This document shows, one piece after another, positions 21,277-32,624 of a DNA stretch of 64,000 nt (position 1 is the stretch's first letter; each line of letters starts with the position of its first letter). The stretch is taken from contig NMRB01000352.1 in NCBI GenBank assembly GCA_002633025.1, forward strand, positions 39,067 through 103,066. The letters are read 5' to 3'. A model generated the notes under the pieces. It was not told where the DNA came from and made no database searches. It worked only from the letters and a program-made list of their open reading frames with translations. Made by a program: the position numbers and the translations under genes. Source of the DNA: Notospermus geniculatus (taxonomy: Eukaryota; Nemertea; Pilidiophora; Heteronemertea; Lineidae).

Positions 21277-21600
21277 TGATCTTGAGTCGTAGCTAAGGAA
21301 GACGTCGGGTGGCGCTGCAGTCGTCAGAATGATCTGGAGTCGTAGCTAAGGAAGACGTTGGGCGGCGCTGGTGTCGCCACGACCATCTCGAGTCGTAGCT
21401 GAGAAAGACGTTGGGAGGTGACTTGGCGGTGATGTTGGGACGGCGACGGACTACCGCGCCGCCAAACGTCACTCCTCAATGACTCGAGATCATCCTGACG
21501 ACTACAGCGCCGCCTAACGTCTTTCTCAGCTACAACTCAAGATCATCCTGACGGCTGCAGCGCTGCCCAAGGTCCTTCTCAGCTACGACTCGGAGATTGC
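21277..21600. repeat. Large palindrome built of tandem ~53-bp units
   Basis: Left-arm units AGTCGTAGCTAAGGAAGACG at about 21284, 21338 and 21391 (the last reading AGCTGAGAAAG) are mirrored on the right by CGTCTTTCTCAGCTAC and CTTCTCAGCTACGACT. GGCGGCGCTG and CAGCGCCGCC segments match too. The centre is near 21435-21460. The structure could extrude as a branched cruciform. Confidence 0.75.
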
Positions 21601-22380
21601 ACTTCGTACGTCGCAGGTGTGTAAGCTGTTTCAACAGCGGGGTCATCAGGGTGTTGAGAACCTTGAAGGTTGATCTCTATCCTAGCCCAAGGGTCATTCA
21701 TCATAACTGGGGGTCCGTACTCGTTAATTCATGCCTCCCAGAAGAATTGATCACCTGGCTGCCTGATCAATAAAGATCTTAGAAAGCTGTGAGAACACAG
21801 GTGCTTTGAAATACTGCACGTCGACGTCAAAGTGTATCATTTTCATGGAACAATTAAAATGTTCTTCATTAAGCCATCCTTGTTCTCATTAGGAAACATT
21901 TTATCGACGCCATGTTGATATTTCGATACCAGGTGTGATGGAGTCACACAAAGGGTCATAAAGACTAGTAAATGCTTTTNNNNNNNNNNNNNNNNNNNNN
22001 GTATAGGTACCACGCTCTCGGCAGATCCATTTACACTCGACTTATCCTGTGCTATGATACACTAATTTACCGCCATACAAATCTTCAGAAATGCTCGCAA
22101 ATGATCAGATATCGAGAAGAGAGTAACATTTGCCTCTAGGACTCTGCTTTGTCTCCGAGATACAACCTGTTCTCTCCAAAGATCATGACCTTTCTGTCTC
22201 TACTGAGAGATGCATTCAGCTATCGTATAAAAATCTGGCTGGCCTCTTGTCATAGGAGCTAAATTTGTCGCGGATCAAAGCATTCTGCTGCAGCAGCAGT
22301 GCTAAAAATAGATCAAACACCTTTTCTATGTGTACGTGTATATTTGGCAGACGACTGTTCATAGTGTTCTCTTGTGTCGT
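21601..22380. other. Intergenic with a 21-base gap (21980-22000)
   Basis: No gene or repeat was recognised. The N run follows AAATGCTTTT, possibly a collapsed simple or palindromic repeat. Confidence 0.5.
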
Positions 22381-22550
22381 GGTCGCTGATTGGCTGGCGT
22401 GGTGTAGGCGACGTGACGTCTTTAGGACTTTCTGTGACGCGGTCGCTGATTGGCTGTGGGGTGCTGTAGGTGGCGTGACGTCGTTAGAACCTCCTGTGAC
22501 GCAGTCGTGGATTGGCTACGGTTTCTGCTGGTCACGTGACGTTTTTTGGG
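22381..22550 (+). promoter_or_regulatory. Three-unit array of inverted CCAAT box plus TGACGT motif
   Basis: GGTCGCTGATTGGCTG occurs at 22381 and 22441, and a variant GCAGTCGTGGATTGGCTA at 22501. ATTGGCT (inverted CCAAT box) is followed in each unit by GACGTGACGTC, GCGTGACGTC or CACGTGACGT about 20-25 bp on. The regular 60-62 bp spacing of NF-Y-like and CREB/ATF-like sites suggests a duplicated promoter module. No gene has been found beside it, so function is unproven. Confidence 0.5.
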
Positions 22551-23305
22551 GTGTGTCACGGCCGTTGAATGGTTGTCATGCATGTGGCGCCATATTGAGT
22601 ATAACAATTTCTCCCGCGATTCTCCCGAGTAGCTGAATGCTTGTATTGTGAACGGAAATGCCCACAGTAGGCCTAGTTTCAATTTTCGGTATGACTGTTT
22701 TGCACATGCAAAATTCATCGTTTGCTTATTAATTTATAGTACATGTCCACATGACTGTGCCTTTATAAGTCATGTAAGTGGTGTTAGTCAGCCGGGTTTC
22801 ATCCACTGAACGAGCTCAGAATCCCTGGACCACTGATTCCAGGCGATGTACACAATTCATTTATTGCCTGTCTGCTATTGTTATGATGATTGTGCCGTAG
22901 ATTCAGGAAAAAAACATCGATAAGTTGTTAAAGCATCAGTGTGAAAAGCTGCATGCATTTGTAAACCTCCAGAAAAATAGAGCAATTTTCACAAAATGAT
23001 TTAATCAGAAAAATGCCATTAAACTGTCAGTCACTTGGGGCGGGGCGCTTAATTCTGTCAACTCGCTTGACTGATTACATGAAATATTGAGTTTGAGATT
23101 ACGGGCATTGTACAGGGTGTCCCAAAGGAGGGGAATATCATGATAGAGCTTTCGTGGATAGGTCAGCGAAGGTCGGATAGGGCAGGTGTGAAAGGAATGT
23201 GGTCCTTGGAAAGCAAGTCAGGGTTCAGATGGCGCTGTAAGCGGTCATTTCATTGATAAATCAGTGCATGGGACAGTGCTGCCACCTATAAACTGATGAC
23301 GTCAC
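22551..23305. other. Intergenic, nothing recognised
   Basis: Apart from a GCAGGTGTGAAAGGAATG fragment at about 23183 (end of the MITE family at 19798), no feature is seen. Confidence 0.4.
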
Positions 23306-23388
23306 GAGGAACCCGCAGAACTACCACTACTGTGAGCGGTTGTACCTTTTTTCGACATCTCGTCCGTGTTGCACTGCGTCAAGGACGA
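23306..23388. repeat. GAGGAACCCGC-family repeat, half copy
   Basis: Begins GAGGAACCCGCAGAACTACC and runs through GTGAGCGGTTGTACC, TTTTTTCGAC and GTGTTGCACTGCGTCAAGGA, in the opposite orientation to the copies at 18.9 and 32.4 kb. It stops abruptly, so the other arm is absent. Confidence 0.7.
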
Positions 23389-23799
23389 GAGAGATTCCGA
23401 AGTTTACCGAAGGTTTCCGACCGCGCGTAGAGGTTGTCTCGGATGAATACAAGGTGTAAATCACCCTGTTGCTCATCATCGCTTGCGCCATTTTCACCCA
23501 ATCCAGACCAGATGTGTATTTTCCGCGGGACTGCCGTGTTTTCGATGCTTCCTCTCCTCGCCGCTCACTTGATGATTGTCCTGACATTTGCAGCTAAACT
23601 TAGCCACAAATCGGCGCAATTTTCCGATAATTGCTTCGGGCGGGATCGGAAATCCATGGCTACCCGAGACAATATTGGCATGTCCTGTTCTCTATGGATT
23701 CCTGGCTGCCGTATCAGCTCAGACCGTTCAACCAAGCAGCGCCCAGTCGAGTGAGAAATGTGATAATTACCTGGCTTCTTTCTCAAATCTCACCTCGTC

Positions 23800-23952
23800 A
23801 ATGAGAGCCTTCAATTTACCGCCACTAGGAGGCGCTGTGGGCAGTGGTACCTCGTTTTTCCACGTTTCGTCCCTGTTGCTCTGCGTCGAGGACATCATGA
23901 CATGACGTCATTGATAGATTCTTTGGTACACCGCTCGCAGCGCCCCCTGTCG
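23800..23952. repeat. GAGGAACCCGC-family repeat, diverged
   Basis: CCGCCACTAGGAGGCGCTGT and TGGTACACCGCTCGCAGCGC form the arms; TGTTGCTCTGCGTCGAGGAC lies between. Outer ends are degraded to GAGAGCCTTC. Confidence 0.6.
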
Positions 23953-24323
23953 GGAAAAAAATCAAACGTCTCGTGTTGACGTTTCGCGTACATAAGATCT
24001 AGAACTCTCTAATGTTATAGCTTGGATAGCAAGTTGTGTGTTTTGACTACCGTTAAGCCCCGGAGTAGAATGACACCAAATAAACAGCAGAGATAGATCG
24101 TAATGGGAAGGAAGTGTTGAGATCGATTTTAGACAATTCACCACTCTGAAATGACAAGGCCCGAGGGAATATCATCGCTCGACCGAATGTGTCAATTGAA
24201 TTGAGAAAATTGAATGTTCGAAGCAAGTTCACAGGTTTAAAATAAAATCGATTGGCAATTTAGACTTGCCTTGTCTCTAACCTTGAGTTATTGCGACCAC
24301 TGTTCTTCAAGTACTTTTAAGGT
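23953..24323. other. Intergenic, nothing recognised
   Basis: No feature was identified. Confidence 0.4.
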
Positions 24324-24500
24324 CTGTTTCCACTACAACGGCCCGGGATTCCGCAGCGGTATGCGGCGCCGGAATGGTTTTCACAGCATTGGGATAATTA
24401 ACACGCCATGTATTGTTAAACCATCGAAGGTTTATCCAAAACCCTGTGAAAACCGCTCCGGTGCCGCAAACCACGGCAGAATCCGTTGTAGTGGAAACAG
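24324..24500. mobile_element. Palindromic MITE, 177 bp
   Basis: CTGTTTCCACTACAACGG at 24324 is inverted as CCGTTGTAGTGGAAACAG ending 24500. The arms continue inward through GGAATGGTTTTCACAG and CTGTGAAAACCG. GTTTCCACTAC occurs once more just outside the right end (24500-24511). No coding capacity. Confidence 0.85.
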
Positions 24501-26458
24501 TTTCCACTACAGCCGCTGTTCAATAGTTTTAACCACTAGTGACACCTATTGATCCGGGCAGTGGGTTAGGGTCCTCATGGTAGCATTTTTCCATCCTGCA
24601 CGCTCCGCAGTCGGCGGCTCTTTATGACCAGCAACATCAGCGGAAAATTCCCTAAAAGCAACACACAAAGGGATTATACACCCTTTAGCCCCTCAATAGC
24701 TGTGACAGCTGACGAGGGTTCTGCTTGATCAGACCCTGAGGGGATGGTATCCTGTATCATGAGAGAAGATTGGGGCATTTCATGCTCGTGTGAGTCGCGG
24801 TAGTTCATGCTTAATGACGTCACAGTCGGATGCGTTCCCTCCCACGTGACCTGATCGTTGTTCACCTCAATACATCGCTGGCCGATGACCCAAGTTGGTC
24901 GACGATGTTCACTTCTCGCGTTTTCAGGGGCCTCGCGGGCTGTCGCGAGACTGCGTCCCAGATATGCCAATCATACGGCGATTCGGCGATCGTCATTGAG
25001 ACTCACCTGTAATCCCAATTTGCATATTCCAATGGCGGACGGATGTTGACATGCAGGTTTCGCTCTCTGGGTATATGTAACTCTCGAGTATGACGTCACT
25101 TCCGACTGGAATGGAGCCAAAATCGAGCCAAACATTCCTCGAGTAACTTCATGCGAATTCGTTTCATTGGTTCCTGCAGTCCGTGTTTTACATCAACGCA
25201 TCGGCGAGGCAAAACAGCGTGAGACATTCGATCTCCTTTAAGACTATTGTACTGATGAACAATTCGCTTTAAGACGTTCCCTATCTCTCTCACGTCCGTA
25301 TCCTTCAGATCACTTCACCTCGTGCCAAGTTGTGTCAACAATAGCTTTCCACAATCCGACTTTTCGATCGACCCGTCGTCAAGGGCAGAGCGGCGTGAAG
25401 CCAATATCGATATCTGTCGATAAATATTGAATTGAATGATGCCGAGCGTCGGCGAGGTTATTCATGTTGCTTGGTCTGTATTGATGGTTTGTTGTTTCTG
25501 CTGCGAGAACAGGAGAAAACCGGACTCCCGGTGGGAGCGTGCTTGGCCAGAAGAATCGTTTTCTTGAAGAGGCAGACGGGGTTGCGATCTGCAAACCTTG
25601 CGAAACAAAGCAGTGGCGTATGACGTCCTTTCCGCGTATGCTAGTAGCGCCGCGTGGTGGAGTAGTTTCGGTTTCCTTATTTAATGGTAATCACGTGACC
25701 GTGGGTGGCCAATCATCTGCAGGTTTGAAAAGGAATGAACCTGGTTCACTGGGTAACCAGTCATGCCAGTCTCGCACCCAGAGAGTTTTTTTCACTTCAT
25801 TTGTTCACTCCTTAAAGGGTGCAGTACGGACAGGCAATCTCGTCCCAATACGTTCTTTCACATCTCAACCATGTACTGCGTTCACATGTAAGACATTCTC
25901 GTCCCCAGACATTGTTCATCTCTTAGTAACCTGTACTTTGTAGGAGATAATGCAAACAAGACAACCTCGTCCCTAGACATTGTCACGATTCCTGTCGTAC
26001 TCCTTTAAGAGTTAATCAGTGTCGTAGCATTATCTGATTTCTTCTTCATAACTGTTGAATCTCAGTGTCCCGTTTGTCTGTCAAACCCAGAGCTAATCCC
26101 CTTAGTCCCCTCCCCCTGACGCTGGCTGTGTTGACTGAATGTGTTACCAATGCCCCATCACGCTAGAACTGGTAGAGACTAGAGCAGCTAAATTAAGTAC
26201 ATTAGGAAAGAAGAAAGAGAACTGGGTGTTGTGTTCACTCGAAATGTCATGTTGTTTGCCGGGTAAATAGTGCTGTAACAGTCATCCACTTGACGCTCAC
26301 ACGACGCTCGGGATTTCATCATTCGGCATTTGCCTTTTTGTCAGTCCGTCTGTGAAAACGGAACGCCCACGCATAGATCGCCATTTTGAAAAGAGATCGC
26401 CATTTCTAAAATCACTGGTCGAGAGGTAGCGTTGTGATTGTGACGTTATGACGGATGG
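24501..26458. other. Intergenic, nothing recognised
   Basis: Several frames of 60-134 codons are present, but none shows a domain or splice-consistent structure. Short CTCGTCCC-AGACATTGT repeats lie around 25830-25985. Confidence 0.4.
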
Positions 26459-26576
26459 GGGCCTTATTCATGAATCCTTCGCAATTTTGCAAATTTAGGC
26501 AGCAGGTGAACACGTGCAGCCCAGGAGTAGACTTTTGCGTGCACCGAAAGTTGCGGCGGCTTCGTGAATATGGCCC
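26459..26576. mobile_element. Palindromic MITE with GGCCTTATTCATGAA ends, 118 bp
   Basis: GGCCTTATTCATGAATCCTTCGC on the left pairs with GCGGCTTCGTGAATATGGCC on the right. It shares termini and TTTTGCGTGCA interior motifs with the elements at 6971 and 9079-9168, and is the most complete member here. Confidence 0.75.
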
Positions 26577-27550
26577 TGCATCTGATGATGAGCGGTCCGC
26601 AATCGTATACGTACACGTGAGCATTATGTCCCGGAACCTCTCTACTGTACAGCATCTTTTACGGCTCTCCTGGAGAGCAAGTTACATCTGCTCTTCAGAA
26701 CCCAACATTTTTACATTAGCAAAATGATGACGTTAAGAGTCTAGACGTCACTGTGTGATGATCTTGACTTCGTATTCAGACATGTACAGGCGTGAGGTCA
26801 GCGAGGAAAGTCTGAGATCACGCTAACTTTCGGCCTGAAGAGACCGCCATGTCATTTCTTTGGTCAATATTAGCCAAATTACTTACGATCGGTTGCTACG
26901 GGGTGTGTCTAAAACATGTGAACGCTGAACTGTGCTGTGGGAACAAAGCGGCGACAGTCCATCCCGGTTTGTAAACTCCGTAGCGCAGGGGGAAACCGGT
27001 GCTCCTGGTGAAGACCAACGGCAGATCGCCCTCGCCACCATAAAGCCGTCATCACGTCAGCTGGTTTCAGATCGAGGTTGTGGTTGATATTTCGGCGGAA
27101 GTGCGCACATCTGCGAATTTGAGAATGGTCTATCGAACCCACAGCACCGGAATAAGCGTCGACATCCTTGAACTACGCCGTTACTGAGACCACCAACACA
27201 GCAGAACAGAGGGAATATTGGATTGAGACTGTAGTGTATCAGTTCTGCTTGTAGGCCGCGTCATCCAATCCCGTCTGGAGGTTCACATCACTTTTTCTCT
27301 CACATTATTGAATCTTTCCCGGCCGTAGATCAAACCACAGACCCAACAAATATAGATTTTCCTGCTCGGTTCATCTTAGGCACACAACTGGTCGCTTTTT
27401 ACAACCGCTTGTTTACACAGGCTCGTCCCAGACGAAAATCTTTGGGTTCTGATTGTCAAAGTCTGGAGGAAAATTATAAATATCGTAAAAGACGCCCGGA
27501 TTTATTTGGAAGCCTGTCATATCAGATCCTGCACAACTTTCGAACATTTC
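26577..27550. other. Intergenic, nothing recognised
   Basis: No gene or repeat was identified. Confidence 0.4.
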
Positions 27551-28020
27551 GCCGCCATCTTGAGTTGCCTCTGTGCGTTTCAGCCGCCATTTTGAAATAT
27601 CTCGGCCGCAGAGCCGCCCGCCATCTTGAAATATCTTGCCTGCACAAACCAGCTGTCATCTTGACATGCCTAGGCAGCAGAGTCAGTCGCCATCTTGGAG
27701 TCTTTCATCTACACATACCCAGCCGCCATCTTGAAATATCTTGCCTGCACAAACCAGCCGCCATCTTGAAATGCCTCGCCTGCAGAGCCAGCCGCCATCT
27801 TGAAATGCCTCGCCTGCACATACGGTCGCCATCATGAAATGCCTTATCTGCAAATACCCAGCCGCCATCTTGACATGTCTGCTGCATACAGCCAGCCGCC
27901 ATCTTGAAATATCTCTGCTGCATATACGGCTAGCTGCCATCTTGAAATGCCTCATCTGCACAAATCGTGCCGCCATCTTGAAATATCAAGCAACATGCAG
28001 CCAGCTGCCATCTTGAAATC
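27551..28020 (-). repeat. YY1-core minisatellite, 14 units in 470 bp
   Basis: GCCGCCATCTTGA, or a near variant, followed by AATATC or AATGCC, recurs fourteen times at roughly 25-45 bp intervals. Seven units match GCCGCCATCTTGA exactly. Its complement, AAGATGGCGGC, is the consensus bound by the zinc-finger factor YY1 (established knowledge). Spacers such as CTGCACAAACCA and CTGCACATAC are partly conserved, so the array grew by unit duplication. All sites face the same way. The frames on both strands are translations of the repeat. Confidence 0.85.
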
Positions 28021-29022
28021 GCGGCTTTGTCGACCTGGCAAAGATTAAACGGGAACAGAGATGTGGCGCGAATTTCGAAGAAATCCAAAGAAAGTGATCT
28101 TTCTCGTCGTAAAAAAATATCTTTTATTGATGGCACTTGTCATGAATTAAGCGAATGACCCCATGGACTGACCACCGGAGCTTGCACGTCCACCGGGCCA
28201 CGAGCCGCCATCAGTGTCAACTTAACCAGTGGGATAACCGTCATATTGGGGGTTTCTCGGGGCGTTCATCTTATTATGGTCTCAACTTCCAACATCGGAT
28301 CACTCGACCTGTTCCTTTTGGTTCACGCTATACCCCTGTTCTAGTAATCGGTAAAATACCCGTGTCACGTTGAACACACATATCGTCTCTGTGTTCCGAC
28401 GAGTTAAAGGCGCACAACAGATGGATGTAAACAGTGCCTGGAGCCCAGGTTCACGGTTTCTTGGTTAGTTACTTTCATAGACACTAGGTGGCGGTATGAA
28501 TAGAACAGCCACGCACATGCGTATGGTCGGTGTGCGTGTATTGGTGTTGACGTTGACAGCAACCACGTCGCCAGAACGATTGCAGACGTTTTTGTAGCGT
28601 ACCTTTAAGCGAACCTTGATTTTCAATGTAGGTGGAGATAAATGCTGGGTTTCTGCTAGGTGCCAAGTTTCACTGCGGTCTTCGCCCGGAGTTAGACTGT
28701 TCAGCCAGTGTTTCACGCAACGAAAGTGCAGTAACCTACTAACAAGGATTCAAACTTGCACCTCATGCGCCAAGCCTTGCATACGTACTTTGTTAGATTC
28801 TACCGGCGCGTAGTTAATTCTGTGTGTGAGAGATGAGTCTCTCAGTTTGAGGATTAACGCTAGTCCGGATTACACCCAGGTGTACAGCGACAGATCTGTG
28901 AAGGGAGATTTGTTCGAATTGACAGTCTAAATTTGAATTCACAAAAATGGCGACTGGATACACAGAACTGAAGGATTCGCGCCAAAATGTAAGTTTATTT
29001 CGCGACTTTCTTTTACAACCAC
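28021..29022. other. Intergenic, nothing recognised
   Basis: No gene or repeat was identified. Confidence 0.4.
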
Positions 29023-29220
29023 TAATGAGGAACCGTTTTATCTTTTATCCCGCCAGGGCGGCGCTGCGAGTAGTTGTACTGAAGACGTCAAAACAGAGCA
29101 AATCAATGCAATGACGTGACGCCACGACGTCCTTGACGCAGTGCAACACGGACTAGACGTCGAAAAAAGGTACAACCGCTCGCAGCGCCTCCAAGTGGCG
29201 GCAGTTCGCAGGCTTCTCAT
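29023..29220. repeat. GAGGAACCCGC-family repeat
   Basis: Left AGGGCGGCGCTGCGAGTAGT and right ACAACCGCTCGCAGCGCCTC are inverted. The interior GACGTCCTTGACGCAGTGCA is shared with the 18.9 and 32.4 kb copies. Near full length. Confidence 0.75.
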
Positions 29221-29999
29221 TGAACCAAAACCTGAGAATACCACAGAGGATGCTCTGACGTCATTTCGCGAATCGCTGGCAGCTGTATCTATTGTTTGGC
29301 AGACTCGGCACCTTCTGCTAACATCTAAAGTGCATCCTATTAGAGACAGCGACTCCGCCATCAGCGACGATAATTAGTTTCAGTCCGTCTCAGTCGATTT
29401 TTCATTTTGATTAAAAAAACCAGTCAAGTACGTTTTACAAATTGGTCCGAAAAAATCCCCCCTTAGTCTGAATCAGGCGGAGTTGGAGATCTGCTGAAAG
29501 GAATTCTCCCATTAATTGTGTCGAGATGTCTAATGTTAGTTGGGTTTACTGACTTAAGTCTCTGTTCCCTTCGTACCTGTAACCACGTGTTGCTGGCGAG
29601 GACTGCACCCCAGAACGAGGACATGGAAGGCCTTCAATTGAAAACTTCGGCGGGAGGGTGGTAGATTCTTCAAATGGCATATGATGGCGCATCTCTTCAG
29701 CCATTTTGTTGAAATCGCCGGGCCTACAAACCACTTGTTATTTCCTTGAAGTTGATTGAGCCCCGACTGAGCCGACTGAGACTCGCTCCTCTAATCTGAG
29801 CCGCCGGAATATCCCGCGACCAATACACAGCCAAATAATCCCAATTTAATTGGTTTATTGATCTTGTAAGACCTACAGGAAGATTACACATCTTTGGTCT
29901 GTTTGGATTAATAATTTGATCAATAACCGGTCAATTGTTAGACATTTAGTTCTGTCTGTTGGAGATGTGCAGGAAGAAGCTGCGAAGAGCTAGCGAACT
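29221..29999. other. Intergenic, nothing recognised
   Basis: No gene or repeat was identified. Confidence 0.4.
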
Positions 30000-30295
30000 A
30001 CTGCCGTTTAGAGGCGCTGTGAGCGGTTACCTTTTTCGACGTTTGTCCCGGTTGCACTGCGTCAAGGAATGCGCTTTTTTCACCGTTACCAGTGAAGCGC
30101 TTTGGTCGTGCTTGTTTCAAGCACAAAGCGCATTCTCATTCGAGCGAGGAACCAACGAAACTATTCCGCGTGGCGGCGCTACGAGCATGAGACCAGTTTC
30201 GCTCTGTTGCACAGCGCGGCCTGACGTCATAACTTTGTTTTGCCACGTTTTTAACGCGGGACGGTCTTGTGCTTACAGCGCCACCTATCAAGTTG
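30000..30295. repeat. GAGGAACCCGC-family copies with a hairpin between
   Basis: GAGGCGCTGTGAGCGGTTAC to TTGCACTGCGTCAAGGA (30011-30068) and GGCGGCGCTACGAGCATGAG onward (30172) both belong to the family. Between them GAATGCGCTTT and AAAGCGCATTC form a hairpin-like segment (30067-30137), which may be a nested insertion. Confidence 0.5.
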
Positions 30296-31150
30296 TGAGT
30301 CCCCGATTCTTGGATGCTAAAATGGATATCTTTACACATGAACTACTGAAAGACATTAACCGGTCGGACAAACAGCTTTATATCACGATCGACACAACAT
30401 GGGGTCCGAAAACAAACAAAATATCCCAACATCGATCGCCAGACGATCAATTTTGCTTAATCATCCCGTGGCGATGAGGTTTGCTGGGACTCTATCGATC
30501 GGTAATCTCCGGTATTGATCGGAGATTTCCGGAGAATGAGTCAATTCTGTTTGAAATGATGTTGAAGTAGTGGGTGGATTAGTGTCCCGTGAGTTTTCAC
30601 TATATATAGACCAACATGTAGGCCTATGCGCATGTTGCATGGACACACCGTCAGCACACACTCCGCTCAAACCGTGGGGAGTGACGTCATTTGGCCAGCG
30701 GTTGACCTCTCAAAGTAGGTAAATGGAATCGTTTTGATGCCTGTAGCGCCATCTTGAATTTGCCAAAATACATGTACCACCATGTTTGGGCCTTTCCAAC
30801 AATGATGGCCTGCTAGTTCTCCCACACGACGCCGTAGCCATTCATTGTCCAAGCATGATATAACACTTCCAAACGCATCCCCTCCGACAGTCATTTTACC
30901 GAAACTTTTGTGCCCATGGCCCGCTTGACCAGCTTAGCCTGCCAGCAGCCATTAAATGGTATTGAGAACTATCAGATCGCCATCTTTGTTGGAAATGCCT
31001 ACATCATTCTACACAAATGACCGTGCACGCAGCTTATGTATCGTGTGCATTCGTTATGTAGTTAGATGGCAATTTGCAAAATTAATGCACAGTAGCCTCC
31101 CAAAACGATTTCAGAGTGTTGCTGAAACATGCCCATAGTGTATGTACAGC
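30296..31150. other. Intergenic, nothing recognised
   Basis: No gene was identified. Isolated GCCATCTTG motifs occur near 30749 and 30979. Confidence 0.4.
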
Positions 31151-31254
31151 GGCCTGTTTCATAAGTGACTTTAAGCTAATGGTACCATTAACTTCAATGC
31201 ATTTTCCATTTGGATAAAGGTACCATTAGCTTAAAGTCACTTCTGAAACAGGCC
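31151..31254. mobile_element. Palindromic MITE, 104 bp, copy 2
   Basis: GGCCTGTTTCATAAGTGACT at the left is inverted as AGTCACTTCTGAAACAGGCC at the right. The centre CTTCAATGCATTTTCCA is the complement of the copy at 13890-13995, so the two are in opposite orientation. Confidence 0.88.
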
Positions 31255-32431
31255 ACAGGTTAATTTGACCCTGATGGAGGTGGATGGAGTTGCGAGTGGT
31301 GGCAAATTAGAATTGATCCTTGCTCCGTGCACGTTCAGCCCTCGTCAGCCGACCGATAGACCAAACCTCTTTACTAATGCCGACTCTAAACCCTAATTCT
31401 ATTATACTAAGAGTGATCATATTATTTATTAAAATTCCGGGGATAATGGTCCAACCTCGTCCACATGTGCCTAGTGTTCCAACTATGTTGCTTCTCTTTG
31501 GGTGTAACTTTATAAACAAAACCGTTACAGATTAGTTTCCCTTCTCGCAGACGACGACTAAATTTGCAGACAGCAGACGACATGATGTACTCGTGTACTA
31601 AACTAATGTATAAAAACTCAAAAAGAATGATTTAGCTCATATGGATGTAACTCAGCACGATCTTACCAAACCCTGCCCTGCCCACACCCATACCTGCCTT
31701 CCCACCATATTTTACCATATTTTTTACACTCAAAACTTTGTTTTTACATTTAAATGCAGAAAAATACACTGATCGGAACAACTGCAGAATGTTGCGTTTC
31801 ATTATTTTACACTGAAAAGTGTCATTTTATGGTCATTCCTCAAAAACAGTACAGCCAGCTCAAACTTAGGGTACGCAGGTCTGCACACCTTTCCAGGGCT
31901 AATTTTCAGCAACAGAATTTCGGCCCTTTACGTGGTACAGCGTCATAAGTAACATGACTATTCTGTCCTAGAGAATAGAGAAAAGGGCAATCCAAACTTT
32001 TTTCTAGACATATTTATTTAGAACGTGGCGTTCAGTCCTACAAAGTAAAAGCCGCTATCGTCATGATGAATCAGAGGGAAGGTGACCAATTGAAATAACA
32101 GCCCTACCTTGTACTACCAAGCACACGTACTGTCCAGAATCGCCATTACCTCAATGAACCGTGCTCCCGCTGATCTGCTGAAGTGGCGATCAGGCCTTGT
32201 ACCGTTGTAGGACAGTATTATTGGCTTAACCTAAGTGCCCCCATGATTAGGGCCTATCCTCTTGGTAAATTTGATTTTGCTGTTTTGTTTATTTCAGCTG
32301 GTGAAATGAATGCCAATATTTAGTTAATTTTAAAGTGGCGTCGCGTCAATCTATCGACCTCGTGTGGCGGATAAACATCAGCTAGGCCTACACGAGAACC
32401 GTCAAACCCACCTTGCCGGTGGCGTTCTAGA
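31255..32431. other. Intergenic, nothing recognised
   Basis: No gene or repeat was identified. Confidence 0.4.
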
Positions 32432-32624
32432 GAGGAACCCGCACAACGTTTTATTCCAACAGGCGGCGCTGCGAGCGGTTGTACCGAAGACGTCAAAAAC
32501 AGAGCAAAGCAACGCAATGACGTCGCGTCACGACGTCCTTGACGCAGTGCAACACGGACCGAGACGTCGAAAAAAGGTACAACCGCTCACAGCGCCTCCC
32601 AGTGGCGGTAGTTCTGCGGGTTCC
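32432..32624. repeat. GAGGAACCCGC-family repeat, best copy
   Basis: GAGGAACCCGC at 32432 is inverted as GCGGGTTCC ending 32624. AGGCGGCGCTGCGAGCGGTT and ACAACCGCTCACAGCGCCTC form inner arms. The interior has GACGTCAAAAACAGAGCAAA and GACGCAGTGCAACACGG. At 193 bp with two-tier inverted ends it defines the family in this window. Confidence 0.82.

Noticed and set aside
25539-25943. 134-aa frame
   Set aside because: It is low in conserved features and includes short CTCGTCCC repeats; no support for coding.
27409-27976. Frames of 142 and 97 codons at the YY1 array
   Set aside because: The protein repeats merely mirror the DNA repeat, and both strands are open for the same reason.
27551-28020. CRISPR array
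   Set aside because: Units are imperfect, spacers are related to each other and of variable length, and the genome is eukaryotic.
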